DNA of 64,000 nucleotides from Streptomyces sp. NBC_01451 (GTDB lineage: Bacteria; Actinomycetota; Actinomycetes; Streptomycetales; Streptomycetaceae). The DNA is taken from the NCBI RefSeq assembly GCF_036227485.1, contig NZ_CP109479.1, positions 9,920,001-9,984,000 of the forward strand, in the 5' to 3' direction. The translations under genes were made by a program, and so were the position numbers. This document shows, in pieces, positions 50,596 through 59,019 of this stretch (its first letter is position 1; the number at the start of each line of letters is the position of its first letter). Below the pieces are notes generated by a model. That model searched no databases. It saw nothing but the letters and a program-made list of their open reading frames with translations, and was not told the DNA's origin.

Positions 50596-52218
50596 TCAGT
50601 CGACGGTGACGACCACGGAGTGCCAGCCGCTGGCGCCGTCGGGGATGGTCTGTGTGCGTTTCTCGGTCTGCACCTGGCCGGTGCGGTCTGTGGCGCGGAC
50701 AGTGAGGGTGTGGCCGCCCTTGGTGGCCTGCCAGGGGAAGGACCACTGACGCCAGGTGTCGCGGGTGTCCTCGGCGGCCAGCCGGGCCTCCTGCCAGGGG
50801 CCGTCGTCGACCCGGACCTCGACCCTGTCGATGCCGCGGTGCTGAGCCCAGGCGACTCCGCCGACCATGACCCTGCCGGTCTTGGGCCGGGCGAACGGCT
50901 TGGGGGTGTCGATGCGGGACTCGGTCTTGATCGGCGCTCTGCGGGCCCAGCCGCGCTTGACCCAGTAGGGGTCGTAGGAGTCGAACGTGGTGAGCTCGAT
51001 GTCCTTGATCCACTTGCAGGCGGAGACGAAGCCGTAGAGGCCGGGCACCACCATGCGGACCGGGAAGCCGTGCTCGAAGGGCAGCGGTTCGCCGTTCATG
51101 CCGAGGGCGAGCAGCGCGTCGCGGCCGTCCATCACATCCTCGACCGGGCTGCCGATCGTCATCCCGTCCACGGAACGGGCCACCAACTGGTCGGCGGGGC
51201 CGCCCTTCGAGGGTGGCTTCACCCCGCACTCGGCCAGCAGGTCCGCCAGTCGTACGCCGATCCAGCGGGCGTTGCCGACGTAGGGGCCGCCGACCTCGTT
51301 CGACACACAGGTGAGAGTGATGTCCCGCTCGACCAGATCGCGCCGCAGCAGGTCGTCGAAGGAGAGGGAGACCGGGCGTCGTACACCCGTGCCGTGGATG
51401 CGCAGCCGCCAGGCCGTGGCGTTCACCTTGGGCACCACGAGGGCGGTGTCCACTCGGTAGAAGTCACCGTTCGGCGTGGTGAACGCGCTGATCCCGGGGA
51501 TCCGCAGCTGGGCACCCTTGGGAATGGCGGCGGCTGCGGAGGCGGGGCGGGGCAGGACGACCTTGTTGCGTGAGGCGACCGCGTTCTGGCCGCTCGCGCT
51601 GTTCACTGTCCGGCCGAGGATCCCGGCCCCGGTGGACGCGGCGGCAGCGGCCGTGGCCGCGATCACGAAGCCGCGGCGGTCCCAACCGGCGCCGGAAACC
51701 GGACCCTCTGGTTCGCTGGCAGCTCGTTCGGCGGCCGGTCCCGGGATCCGGGGTGCGAGGTAGCCGAGCAGCACGTAGAGGACCACGGCTCCCGCGATTC
51801 CGCCCAGCACGGAAGGCAGCGCATCGGAGAGACTGGTGGAATCCGGCCGTGTGATGGCTGCGGCTGCACCGACCGCTCCGAAAAGCAGGACACCGGCGGC
51901 TCCGGTGCGCCGAAATCGCAGTGCGAAAATTCCGAGTGCCAGTGCGAAAAGCGCCAGCAATGTGAGAATTCCGAGCTGGAGAACCAACTTGTCATTGGTG
52001 CCGAAATGACGGATAGCCCAGTCCTTCACAGCGGCCGGGGTGCGGTCGATCGCCGCGCCGCCGACCGCCACGACCGGACTGGCCTGCGGACGCACCGCAG
52101 CCGACACCAGCTCAGCGGCAGCGAGCGAGGCGAAGCCGGCCAAAATGCCGCTCAAGGCGCCCAGAGCCGGCAGCGCCCGGCCGAGGTGCTGCCACGTTTT
52201 CTTCTCGTCGTCGGTCAC
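50596..52218 (-). CDS. Membrane-anchored molybdopterin oxidoreductase (sulfite-oxidase fold)
   Basis: A 540-residue protein. TM helices are about 17-38, 78-98, 105-125 and 133-153. A twin-arginine-like stretch 'DRRGFVIAATAAAAAS' near 176-192 precedes the periplasmic part. The sulfite oxidase-like Moco domain is about 220-420, with the molybdenum ligand Cys304 in 'TLTCVSNEVGG' and 'HGFPVRMVVPGLYGF'. The Mo-co dimerisation domain is about 430-540 ('VMVGGVAWAQHRGIDRVEVR'). In M. tuberculosis the equivalent (Rv0218/Rv0447c neighbourhood) is linked to SigK. ATG 52218 is the only good start. It is co-transcribed with the fasciclin gene. Confidence 0.92.
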   Translation of the reverse strand: MTDDEKKTWQHLGRALPALGALSGILAGFASLAAAELVSAAVRPQASPVVAVGGAAIDRTPAAVKDWAIRHFGTNDKLVLQLGILTLLALFALALGIFALRFRRTGAAGVLLFGAVGAAAAITRPDSTSLSDALPSVLGGIAGAVVLYVLLGYLAPRIPGPAAERAASEPEGPVSGAGWDRRGFVIAATAAAAASTGAGILGRTVNSASGQNAVASRNKVVLPRPASAAAAIPKGAQLRIPGISAFTTPNGDFYRVDTALVVPKVNATAWRLRIHGTGVRRPVSLSFDDLLRRDLVERDITLTCVSNEVGGPYVGNARWIGVRLADLLAECGVKPPSKGGPADQLVARSVDGMTIGSPVEDVMDGRDALLALGMNGEPLPFEHGFPVRMVVPGLYGFVSACKWIKDIELTTFDSYDPYWVKRGWARRAPIKTESRIDTPKPFARPKTGRVMVGGVAWAQHRGIDRVEVRVDDGPWQEARLAAEDTRDTWRQWSFPWQATKGGHTLTVRATDRTGQVQTEKRTQTIPDGASGWHSVVVTVD

Positions 52219-52491
52219 GTGGGGAATCCGGCTCCGAAAGCCCGGCGGATTGGTTGTCTGCCCGATCGGATGAATTTTTTTCTCAGACCAATCCAGGCTT
52301 GCCTCGGCTACGGATGTAAGTTACGTCGTATTCCGCCTTTTCCTGCCGGGCGGGCAGATGAGGCTCCTCGTTTCCCTGCTGCCGCGGCATGGTCGAGTGC
52401 CGCTTCCTGAAGTGAAATCCTGGTGCCTGCGACCAACCCTTCATCGTGTCTGCATCGGATCACCTATAAGAATAAAAAGGGATGATCTGCC

Positions 52492-52761
52492 ATGAAGTGC
52501 TCTTCTGTAGGGCTCGCGCTCGCGCCGCAGGACGGTCTGGGTCAGGTACGCAGAGATGTGCGTGATCAGCTGGCGCGGTGGGGGAGGAGCGAACTCGCCG
52601 AGGGCTGGCGCGTCGAGATCAGTCTCGTCGCGCTCCGTCACATACGCGGCGTGGATGTCGCGCGCGCCGCCCGGCACGCCGGCGAGGAGCGCGTGGCCGC
52701 GCTGTTTCCTGCGGAGACGACGCCGGCGCAGGTCAGCGTCACCGTCACCGGCCTGGTCTGA
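52492..52761 (+). CDS. Hypothetical protein, 89 residues
   Basis: ATG 52492 has AAGGGA upstream and an AT-rich TATAAG at about 52465 that could be a -10 element. The sequence is 'LAPQDGLGQVRRDVRDQLAR', 'ELAEGWRVEISLVALRHIRG' and a C-terminal 'VSVTVTGLV'. The family is not recognised. It is divergent from the oxidoreductase operon. Confidence 0.5.
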   Translation: MKCSSVGLALAPQDGLGQVRRDVRDQLARWGRSELAEGWRVEISLVALRHIRGVDVARAARHAGEERVAALFPAETTPAQVSVTVTGLV

Positions 52762-52792
52762 CCTGCTGCCTGCGTCCTGTCCGCGCGACGGC

Positions 52793-53359
52793 CTACAGGT
52801 GCGGCGGCGGAGAGGTAATCATGAGGTGCAGGAAGACGGTCCAGGCGCAGGCCGCGGCTGCCATGATTCGCAGTCTGCGGCGGCGCGCGGGTGTGACGGG
52901 ATCAGGACCTGCTCCCACGGGAAGGGCGACCGAGACCGGGGCTCTCCCGGGTGCGACCTCGGGCGTCGCGGACAGCGTCGGCGGACCGTGGCGGCGTGCC
53001 GGACGGGCTTGCGGCCGGTCGGCCGGCCGCCGTGGGCGGCGCCTCGCGGCCCGGCGGGTCGGGTGTACCGCTACTGGTGGGGCTGCGGTCCCGGCCGCGG
53101 CGGGTGCCAGTCCCTGGGACAGGCCGCTCAGGAACGCGGCGTAGGCGGCCCGCCGAAGGCCGGTCGGGGTGGTGCGGCCACTTTCCCAGGAGCGCACCGT
53201 CGCCGTGGTCACGCCGAATGACGCGGCGACCTGTTCGTCGGTGAGCTGCCACGCCCGGCGCAAGCGGGCGCGCTCCTCGGGCGCGGGCAGAGGTGCCTTT
53301 CCGTCGCTGCGGCGCGGGTGGGACGGCATGGGGTGCTGGGGCAGAAGGTTGATCGTCAC
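52793..53359 (-). CDS. Helix-turn-helix protein with a C-terminal TM segment
   Basis: A 188-residue protein. The HTH is at about 28-75 ('EERARLRRAWQLTDEQVAAS', 'FGVTTATVRSWESGRTTPTG', 'LRRAAYAAFLSGL'). A Pro/Arg-rich linker is about 85-160. A single hydrophobic helix at about 165-182 ('IMAAAACAWTVFLHLMI') ends the protein. The HTH matches a Streptomyces family that normally continues into a longer sigma-like region; here that region is replaced by a membrane segment. The start could be GTG 53359 or ATG 53329. Confidence 0.7.
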   Translation of the reverse strand: MTINLLPQHPMPSHPRRSDGKAPLPAPEERARLRRAWQLTDEQVAASFGVTTATVRSWESGRTTPTGLRRAAYAAFLSGLSQGLAPAAAGTAAPPVAVHPTRRAARRRPRRPADRPQARPARRHGPPTLSATPEVAPGRAPVSVALPVGAGPDPVTPARRRRLRIMAAAACAWTVFLHLMITSPPPHL

Positions 53360-53649
53360 GACGGTATGACAACCGGCAACCAGGTCATGTGATCACAGGG
53401 CATCCCGATTGCACCCGTATGCCGTAACGCATGACGAGGCTCAGGTCGGGTCGGGTGCGCCTCACCGGTTCGACGGAAGATCGGCCATGTGGCCAATCCG
53501 CTCCCGCCGCGGCTTCGGATTACGCGCGAAACCAGTGTCCGCGGCCGACCGGGAGGAGAAGCGATGCCAGTCGTCCCAGGGGACTGGGCGCGGGAGCAGC
53601 GGGAGGCGGCCGACGGCGGTCGCGGGTGGTGGAGCGTCGCTGTCGTAGG

Positions 53650-54071
53650 CAGTGGTGTGGCGTCTGCTGGTGTCACGACCGTGACGGCATCACGCGATGC
53701 GTGGTCGCCGAGGTCCACAACACCATCGGCGAACGCCATAGCTACCTGCTGTTTCCCGATGGAAGGACACGGCACGCGCCGACAAGGAGTTCTACGTCTC
53801 GCCGCTCTTCCCCGTCGACGGCCACTACCGTATGTGCCTGCCCCGCCCGGCGAGCGACTCGACCTGACCGTGCACCTCGAACGTGCCGGCGTCAGGCCTT
53901 TCACCGCGACCGTCCGCGGGAGCCGCCACGACGTCACACCGCTCGCGCTGCTGCGGCTGGCCGCACGCCATCCGTCTCGACCCTCGCCGTGTCCGCCTGC
54001 ACACCATCCGCCTGTACCTGCGACGACTGCCGTCCAGCGCCGCCCCACCACCACGCCCCGGAGAACCCGTC
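53650..54071 (+). pseudogene. DUF1365 protein remnant
   Basis: Blocks of DUF1365 occur in order but in different frames: 'CHDRDGITRCVVAEVHNTIG', 'ERHSYLLFPDGR', then 'ADKEFYVSPLFPVDGHYRM', 'GERLDLTVHLERAGVRPFTA' and 'TIRLYLRRLP'. At least three frameshifts and a missing N-terminal third make it non-functional. DUF1365 genes sit next to cyclopropane-fatty-acid synthases, as here. Confidence 0.75.
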
Positions 54072-55316
54072 ATGACGACCGCCGAACACCGTCCCGCCGT
54101 ACGGCCGACACGCCCCGCCGTCCCGAAGCCCCGCCGTCGGCCCGGCCCGCTGGCCCGACGTGGCCGCACCGCCGACCACCATCATCGCCCGCAGGGGCGT
54201 CACAGCGGCTGTGCTACGCCGTACCTTCGAACGCCTGCTGCTGCGTGTGCAGTTCGCCGACGGCACCATGGCCGGGCAGGGCGGCCCCCTTCTGGAGATC
54301 CACGACCCGACGGCGTTCCACGGCCGCGTCGGCGGCCAGGGGCTGATCGGCTTCGGCGAGTCGTACATGGCCGGCGAGTGGGACGCCCTCGACCTGGTCG
54401 CCGTCCTCACGGTGCTCGCCCACCACACGGCCACTCCGATCCCGGCCGCGCTGCAGCGGCTGCGCGGGCTGGGGGCGCTGCGCCGGCCGCACGCCCGGCG
54501 CAACACCCCCGCCGGTGCGCGTGCCAACATCAGCCGCCACTACGACCTGTTGAACGACCCCTTCGCCCTCTTCCTCTACGACACCCTCACCTACTCCGCG
54601 GCCCTCTTCCGGGCCCTGCCCGCCACCTGGGAGCTGTTGGCCGTGGCCCAGCACCGCAAGATCGATCGGCTGCTGGACCTCGCCGAGGTCGGGGCGGGCA
54701 GCAGGGTGCTGGAGATCGGCACCGGCTGGGGCGAACCTGCGATCCGCGCCGCCGCGCGCGGTGCCCGGGTCACCACTCGCTCCCCCTCTCCCGCGGACAG
54801 CGCGACCTGGCCCGCATCGACCTGTGCGGCTACCGAGAGGTCCGCGGCACGTACGACGCGGTCGTGAGCGTGGAGATGATCGAGGTCGTGGGCGCCGAGT
54901 TCTGGCCCGACTACTTCCGCACCATCGACGACCGGCTGGCGCCCGGAGGGCGCGTCGTCGTGCAGGCCATCACCATGCCGCACGAGCGGATGTTGGCCAG
55001 CCGGGACACCTTCACCTGGATCCAGAAGTACATCTTCCCCAGCGGCCTGCTGCCCTCCGTCGAGGCGGTGGCCGACGCCGCGAACGACCACACCCGGTCG
55101 CGGACCGATCGCCGGGACGGTTTCGGAGCGCACTACGGCGAGACGCTGTGGCTTGAACGTTTCACCGAGCGAGCCGACGAGGTGGCCGCGCTCGGCTTCG
55201 ACGACACCTTCCGCCGCATGTGGACGCTCTACCTCGCCTACTCCGAGGCCGGCTTCCGCTCCGGACACCTCGACGTCCAGCAGTACCTGTTCACCAAGGA
55301 GGACCCCGCCCGATGA
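54072..55316 (+). pseudogene. Cyclopropane-fatty-acid synthase family methyltransferase, frameshifted
   Basis: Starts at ATG 54072 in one frame, shifts near 54140 to another ('VLRRTFERLLLRVQFADGTM', 'LIGFGESYMAGEWDALDLVA', 'NISRHYDLLNDPFALFLYD', SAM motif 'VLEIGTGWGEPAIRAAARGA'), and shifts back near 54780 ('YDAVVSVEMIEVVGAEFWPD', 'AITMPHERMLASRDTFTWIQ', 'MWTLYLAYSEAGFRSGHLDV'). About a dozen residues after the SAM motif are missing. Its stop overlaps the ATG of the intact synthase (ATGA), showing the ancestral operon. Confidence 0.82.
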
Positions 55317-56623
55317 ACACCATTCCCACTGTACGGACCGGCGCCGCCCAGCGGCTCGCCGCACTCGCCGAGACAGCGCTGGGCGGGCCTCTCCCGCTGC
55401 GGCTGCGTGCCTGGGACGGCAGCGAGGCAGGCCCGACCGGGGGACCGGTCGTCGTGGTCCGCTCCCGGCGCGCCCTGCGCCGCCTGCTGTGGCAGCCCGG
55501 AGAGCTGGGCCTGGCGCAGGCGTACGTCACCGGGGAGATCGACGTGGAGGGAGACCTGGCGCAGGGGCTGCGCGCGATGTGGGCAGCCGCACGGGAACGC
55601 CGCCTGCACCCGCCACGGCTCGGCCTCGCCGGCCTGGTGCGTGCGACCGGAACCGCCGCGCTGCTGGGCGCGGCCGGACCACGGCCGCCCGCCCCCGCCT
55701 CCCAGGCACGGCTGCGCGGTGGTCTCCACAGCAGGGCCCGCGACCGGGCCGCCATCAGCCACCACTACGACCTCTCCAACGACTTCTACCGCCTCCTCCT
55801 CGATGAGACCATGGCGTACTCGTGCGGCTACTGGACCGGCGACGAGCCGGACCTCACCCCCGCCGAGGCCCAGCTTGCCAAGCTGGAGCTGATCTGCCGC
55901 AAACTCGCTCTGACGCCCGGAGCCCGGCTGCTGGACATCGGCTGCGGCTGGGGTTCGCTCACCCTGTACGCCGCACAGCAGTACAAGGCGCAGGTCACCG
56001 CCGTCACCCTGGCCAAGGAGCAGGCGGCCCACGTCCGCGAACAGGTCGCCGAGCGCGGCATGGAACACCTGGTCGAGGTGGTGTGCCAGGACTACCGCGA
56101 CATCACGGGCGGTGCCTACGACGCCGTCTCCACCGTCGAGATGGGCGAGCACGTCGGGGACGCCGAGTACCCGGCGTTCGCCGCCGCCCTGTACCGCCTG
56201 GTCCGGCCGCGGGGACGCGTGCTGGTGCAGCAGATGTCCCGAGGGACGAAGGCGCCGGGAGGCGGCACCTTCATCGAGGCGTACATCGCCCCCGACATGC
56301 ACATGCGCCCGCTCGGGGAGACGGTCGCCCTGCTGGAGGAGGCCGGGTTGGAGGTCCGCTCGACCGAATCGCTGCGCGAACACTACGTTCGTACCGTCGC
56401 CGCCTGGCATCGAACTCTTGAGGACCGGTGGAAGGACTTCGTGCGGCTCGTCGGCGAGGAGACGGCCCGGGTGTGGCGGCTGTACCTGGTCGGTGCAGCC
56501 CTGGCATTCGAGGAGCGGCGGATGGGAGTGGACCAGATCCTGAGCGTGCGGCCGACACCCGGCGGGGATGCCGGCATGCCTGCGACGCCTCGGGACTGGT
56601 ACGCGGGACCGGACCGGCCGTGA
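55313..56623 (+). CDS. Cyclopropane-fatty-acyl-phospholipid synthase
   Basis: A 436-residue SAM-dependent methyltransferase that would add a methylene bridge across a cis double bond of membrane acyl chains. The N-terminal domain (about 1-130) has 'LGLAQAYVTGEIDVEGDLAQ'. The catalytic part has 'AISHHYDLSNDFYRLLLDET', 'MAYSCGYWTG', SAM motif I 'LLDIGCGWGSLTLYAAQQY', 'VTAVTLAKEQAAHVREQVAE', 'STVEMGEHVG' and 'FIEAYIAPDMHMRPLGETVA'. AAGGAGGA lies upstream of ATG 55313. It is the only intact gene of the cluster DUF1365, synthase, synthase, DUF1295. The desaturase at 22923 could supply substrate. Confidence 0.93.
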   Translation: MNTIPTVRTGAAQRLAALAETALGGPLPLRLRAWDGSEAGPTGGPVVVVRSRRALRRLLWQPGELGLAQAYVTGEIDVEGDLAQGLRAMWAAARERRLHPPRLGLAGLVRATGTAALLGAAGPRPPAPASQARLRGGLHSRARDRAAISHHYDLSNDFYRLLLDETMAYSCGYWTGDEPDLTPAEAQLAKLELICRKLALTPGARLLDIGCGWGSLTLYAAQQYKAQVTAVTLAKEQAAHVREQVAERGMEHLVEVVCQDYRDITGGAYDAVSTVEMGEHVGDAEYPAFAAALYRLVRPRGRVLVQQMSRGTKAPGGGTFIEAYIAPDMHMRPLGETVALLEEAGLEVRSTESLREHYVRTVAAWHRTLEDRWKDFVRLVGEETARVWRLYLVGAALAFEERRMGVDQILSVRPTPGGDAGMPATPRDWYAGPDRP

Positions 56624-57303
56624 GCGGCTTCGAACGGGGCACCTTCGCGGTGAATCTGGGATGAGTCGCCGGGCTCTCGCTTGCCGCCACGAGTAGTTGC
56701 GCGGCCCCGGCCGGTGAGGGCGATCCGGGCCGCCGCTACTTGGGCACCATACTGACGGCGTTTTGTGGTCTGCGGCGGGCCGGGCACATCGCCCGGCGCG
56801 GCCGCGGGCACGGCGAGGGCCCGCTCCACTGCCAACTGCTTGGCAAGGCGACCCCTGGCAGCCGCAACCTCTACGCCCTGCGCATTGTCTACCCCGTCCA
56901 GGGCGCTCTGGTGTGGCTGTTGTCGCTGCCGGTCCAGGCCGTGCCGTACGTGCCCGGTCCCATGACCGCCCTCGCCGCCGCCGGCCCGGGACTCGTGGTA
57001 CTCGGTATGTGCTTCGACGCGGTCGGGGACACCCAGCTCTCCCGGTTCAAAGCGGATTCCTCCTACAAAGGCCGGATCATGGACCAGGGGTTGTGGCGCA
57101 ACACCCGTCATCCCAACTACTTCGGCGACCTCTGCGTCTGGTGGGGACCGCTGCTGATCGTCTGCGCCACCGCCGTGACGGTCGTGTAGCCGCTGGTCAT
57201 GAACCGTCCGCTGATCTGGGGCAGCGGGAAGCGTCTGCCGAAGCGGCACATGGCACAGCGGCCCGGATACGCTCAGCACGCGGCCCGCGCCGGCCCCGCC
57301 TGA
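56620..57303 (+). pseudogene. DUF1295 membrane protein with internal stops
   Basis: Begins at GTG 56620, overlapping the stop of the synthase ('SGFERGTFAVNLG'), and meets TGA almost at once. It then continues in the same frame after an apparent deletion of several dozen residues: 'NLYALRIVYPVQGALVWLLS', 'FDAVGDTQLSRFKADSSYKG', 'GLWRNTRHPNYFGDLCVWWG'. A TAG at 57187-57189 interrupts the end ('GSGKRLPKRHMAQRPGYAQH'). DUF1295 is related to steroid 5-alpha reductases. It is the last gene of the cyclopropane cluster. Confidence 0.82.
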
Positions 57304-57353
57304 GTTGGTGTGGCCCCGCCGCGAAGCGAAGGGCGGGGCCACACCAACTCAGG
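57299..57353. terminator. Bidirectional terminator overlapping two stop codons
   Basis: A perfect 22-bp inverted repeat (arms 57299-57320 and 57332-57353, 11-base loop). The TGA of the DUF1295 frame (57301-57303) and the TGA of the convergent anti-sigma gene (57349-57351) both lie inside the arms. Confidence 0.85.
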
Positions 57354-58101
57354 CGGGAAAGTGCACCAGGGTGAGCGGGCTGGTGGTGGGCTGTTTCGAG
57401 CCGCCCGCGGGTTCAACGGTGACGCCCATGCCCGACGCCCCGTCCACGCCCCCCTGCAGCAGGACGGCCTGGTCGCTGCGGCCGGGGTCCATCAGACCAG
57501 CGGAGCGCATGGTGCCCCCGTCGTCGAACCACAGCTGGTAGACCTTCCCCGCCGGCGGACGCGCCATCCCGGCGGCGAGGAACACCGCCTGGTCCCGCTC
57601 GTGCGATACCACCACGGTGCCGGTGGCACCGTCGGCCAGCTTCGCGACCCGGGTCCTGGCGTCCGGCGCGGCGAGCACCGCGCTGATCCGCGCTGTTCCC
57701 TGCTCGGCCCGGCGCGCCTGGCTGAGCGCGGCCTCGGCCCGCTGGTGCTGCCACACCGTGGTGCCGCCGAGCGCGGCAGCAGCCGCGAGGCAGGCGGCCA
57801 GCGTCCACCGCGACAGCTGTCGTGCCCGCAGTCGGGCACGGCCCGAACGCATCGGCGTCGGCTCGCCGGGGGAGCCCTGACGGACGGTCGTGATGCGGCG
57901 CAGCACCTGTTCGCGCATCTCCCGCCGAGGCGTCGCAGAGACGGCGAGTCCCAGACGGGCCGTGGTGGCACAGAGCTCGGCGGTCTCCTGAGTGCAGGGT
58001 TCGCAGGCGGAGAGGTGTCGCTCGAACGCGTCGCGTTCTTCGTCGGACAGGGCGTGTAGGGCGTAGGCACCGGTCATGAGGTGCAGTTCGGCGGTGGTCA
58101 T
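57349..58101 (-). CDS. rskA: RskA-family anti-sigma factor
   Basis: A 250-residue membrane anti-sigma factor. The cytoplasmic zinc-binding domain (about 1-75) has H-x3-C-x2-C ('FERHLSACEPCTQE'). The TM helix is about 98-116 ('WTLAACLAAAAALGGTTVWQ'). The extracytoplasmic RskA domain (about 130-248) has 'SHERDQAVFLAAGMARPPAG', 'KVYQLWFDDGG' and 'GVTVEPAGGSKQPTTSPLTL'. ATG 58101 overlaps the sigma stop (ATGA), the standard sigK-rskA coupling. It sequesters the partner sigma factor until regulated proteolysis. The gene ends inside the bidirectional terminator. Confidence 0.92.
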   Translation of the reverse strand: MTTAELHLMTGAYALHALSDEERDAFERHLSACEPCTQETAELCATTARLGLAVSATPRREMREQVLRRITTVRQGSPGEPTPMRSGRARLRARQLSRWTLAACLAAAAALGGTTVWQHQRAEAALSQARRAEQGTARISAVLAAPDARTRVAKLADGATGTVVVSHERDQAVFLAAGMARPPAGKVYQLWFDDGGTMRSAGLMDPGRSDQAVLLQGGVDGASGMGVTVEPAGGSKQPTTSPLTLVHFPA

Positions 58102-58646
58102 GCGGTCACCCCCAGGCAGTCGCGCAGCCGGATCAGTCCGTCGCGCAGGCGGGTTTTTACGGTGCCCAGTGGGAGGGCGAGTGCTTCTGAGACCTCGCGG
58201 TAGGTCAGTCCGCGGTAGTAGGCCAGGGTGACCGCCTGGCACTGGATGTCGGTCAGCGTGCGCAGACAGCGCCGCACCTGTTCCCGTTCCAGCCGTGCCT
58301 CGACCTGTTCGGTCACCTCGTCGTACTCGGGGGTGCGCTCCAGTAGGGCGGCCTTGTGGTCCCGGGCGGCCACGGCTTCCACGTGCCGGACGCGGTCCAC
58401 GGCCCGGCGATGGGCGAGGGTGAGGATCCAGTTGATCGCCGTGCCGCGGTCGGAACGGTAGCGGGGAGCGGTGCGCCACACTTCTACCAGAACCTCCTGG
58501 GCCACTTCCTCGGACTGTGCCTGATCACGCAGCACGGCACGGACGACACCGAGAACCGGACTTACGACGGCGTCGTAGACAGAAGCGAACGCAGGCTCAT
58601 CCCCCAGAGCCACGCGGCCCACCAGCTCTTCCAGGTCCGGCTCCAT
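58098..58646 (-). CDS. sigK: ECF sigma factor, SigK-like
   Basis: A 182-residue ECF sigma factor. Region 2 is about 25-95 ('AFASVYDAVVSPVLGVVRAV', 'AQEVLVEVWRTAPRYRSDRG', 'AINWILTLAHRRAVDRVR'). Region 4 is about 120-180 ('CLRTLTDIQCQAVTLAYYRG', 'LTYREVSEALALPLGTVKTR'). ATG 58646 has AGGA eight bases upstream; a GTG further up would add about a dozen residues. It is coupled to the RskA gene. In M. tuberculosis SigK controls fasciclin and oxidoreductase genes similar to those at 49.9-52.2 kb here. Confidence 0.92.
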   Translation of the reverse strand: MEPDLEELVGRVALGDEPAFASVYDAVVSPVLGVVRAVLRDQAQSEEVAQEVLVEVWRTAPRYRSDRGTAINWILTLAHRRAVDRVRHVEAVAARDHKAALLERTPEYDEVTEQVEARLEREQVRRCLRTLTDIQCQAVTLAYYRGLTYREVSEALALPLGTVKTRLRDGLIRLRDCLGVTA

Positions 58647-59019
58647 CGATGGGTTCCTGCCGATATGTACGGCTTCTCTCACAACGCCCTCCGTGGTTGG
58701 GACATCTCCGGACGTAATCCGATCCTGCGCGGGCCGGGGATTGGTTCTGGCAGCGATGAAAACGCAGGCGGCACGAGCCCGAGAGGGAAGACGGAAGACT
58801 GACGAACGACCACCGCGCCGTCGGCAGGCCAAGCCGTCAGGCGCCCCGCGACCGATCCCCCCTCAACAGGAAGTCTCCTCAGGGGCGAACACCAGGTGAA
58901 AAGGAGGTCGCGGATGGCACGGCACGAGTTCGCACTCGCCCTGGAAACGGCGCACGTCACCAGGGCCGTCCAAGCCCTCTGGCGACGCCTCGTGCTTCGC
59001 ACGCCCCCCGCGGGCCGCT
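58647..59019. other. Intergenic stretch upstream of sigK
   Basis: No gene is supported. Frames on the plus strand around 58914 ('HEFALALETAHVTRAVQALW') look weakly protein-like and may be the start of the IS region that follows. The sigK promoter should lie here. Confidence 0.35.
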
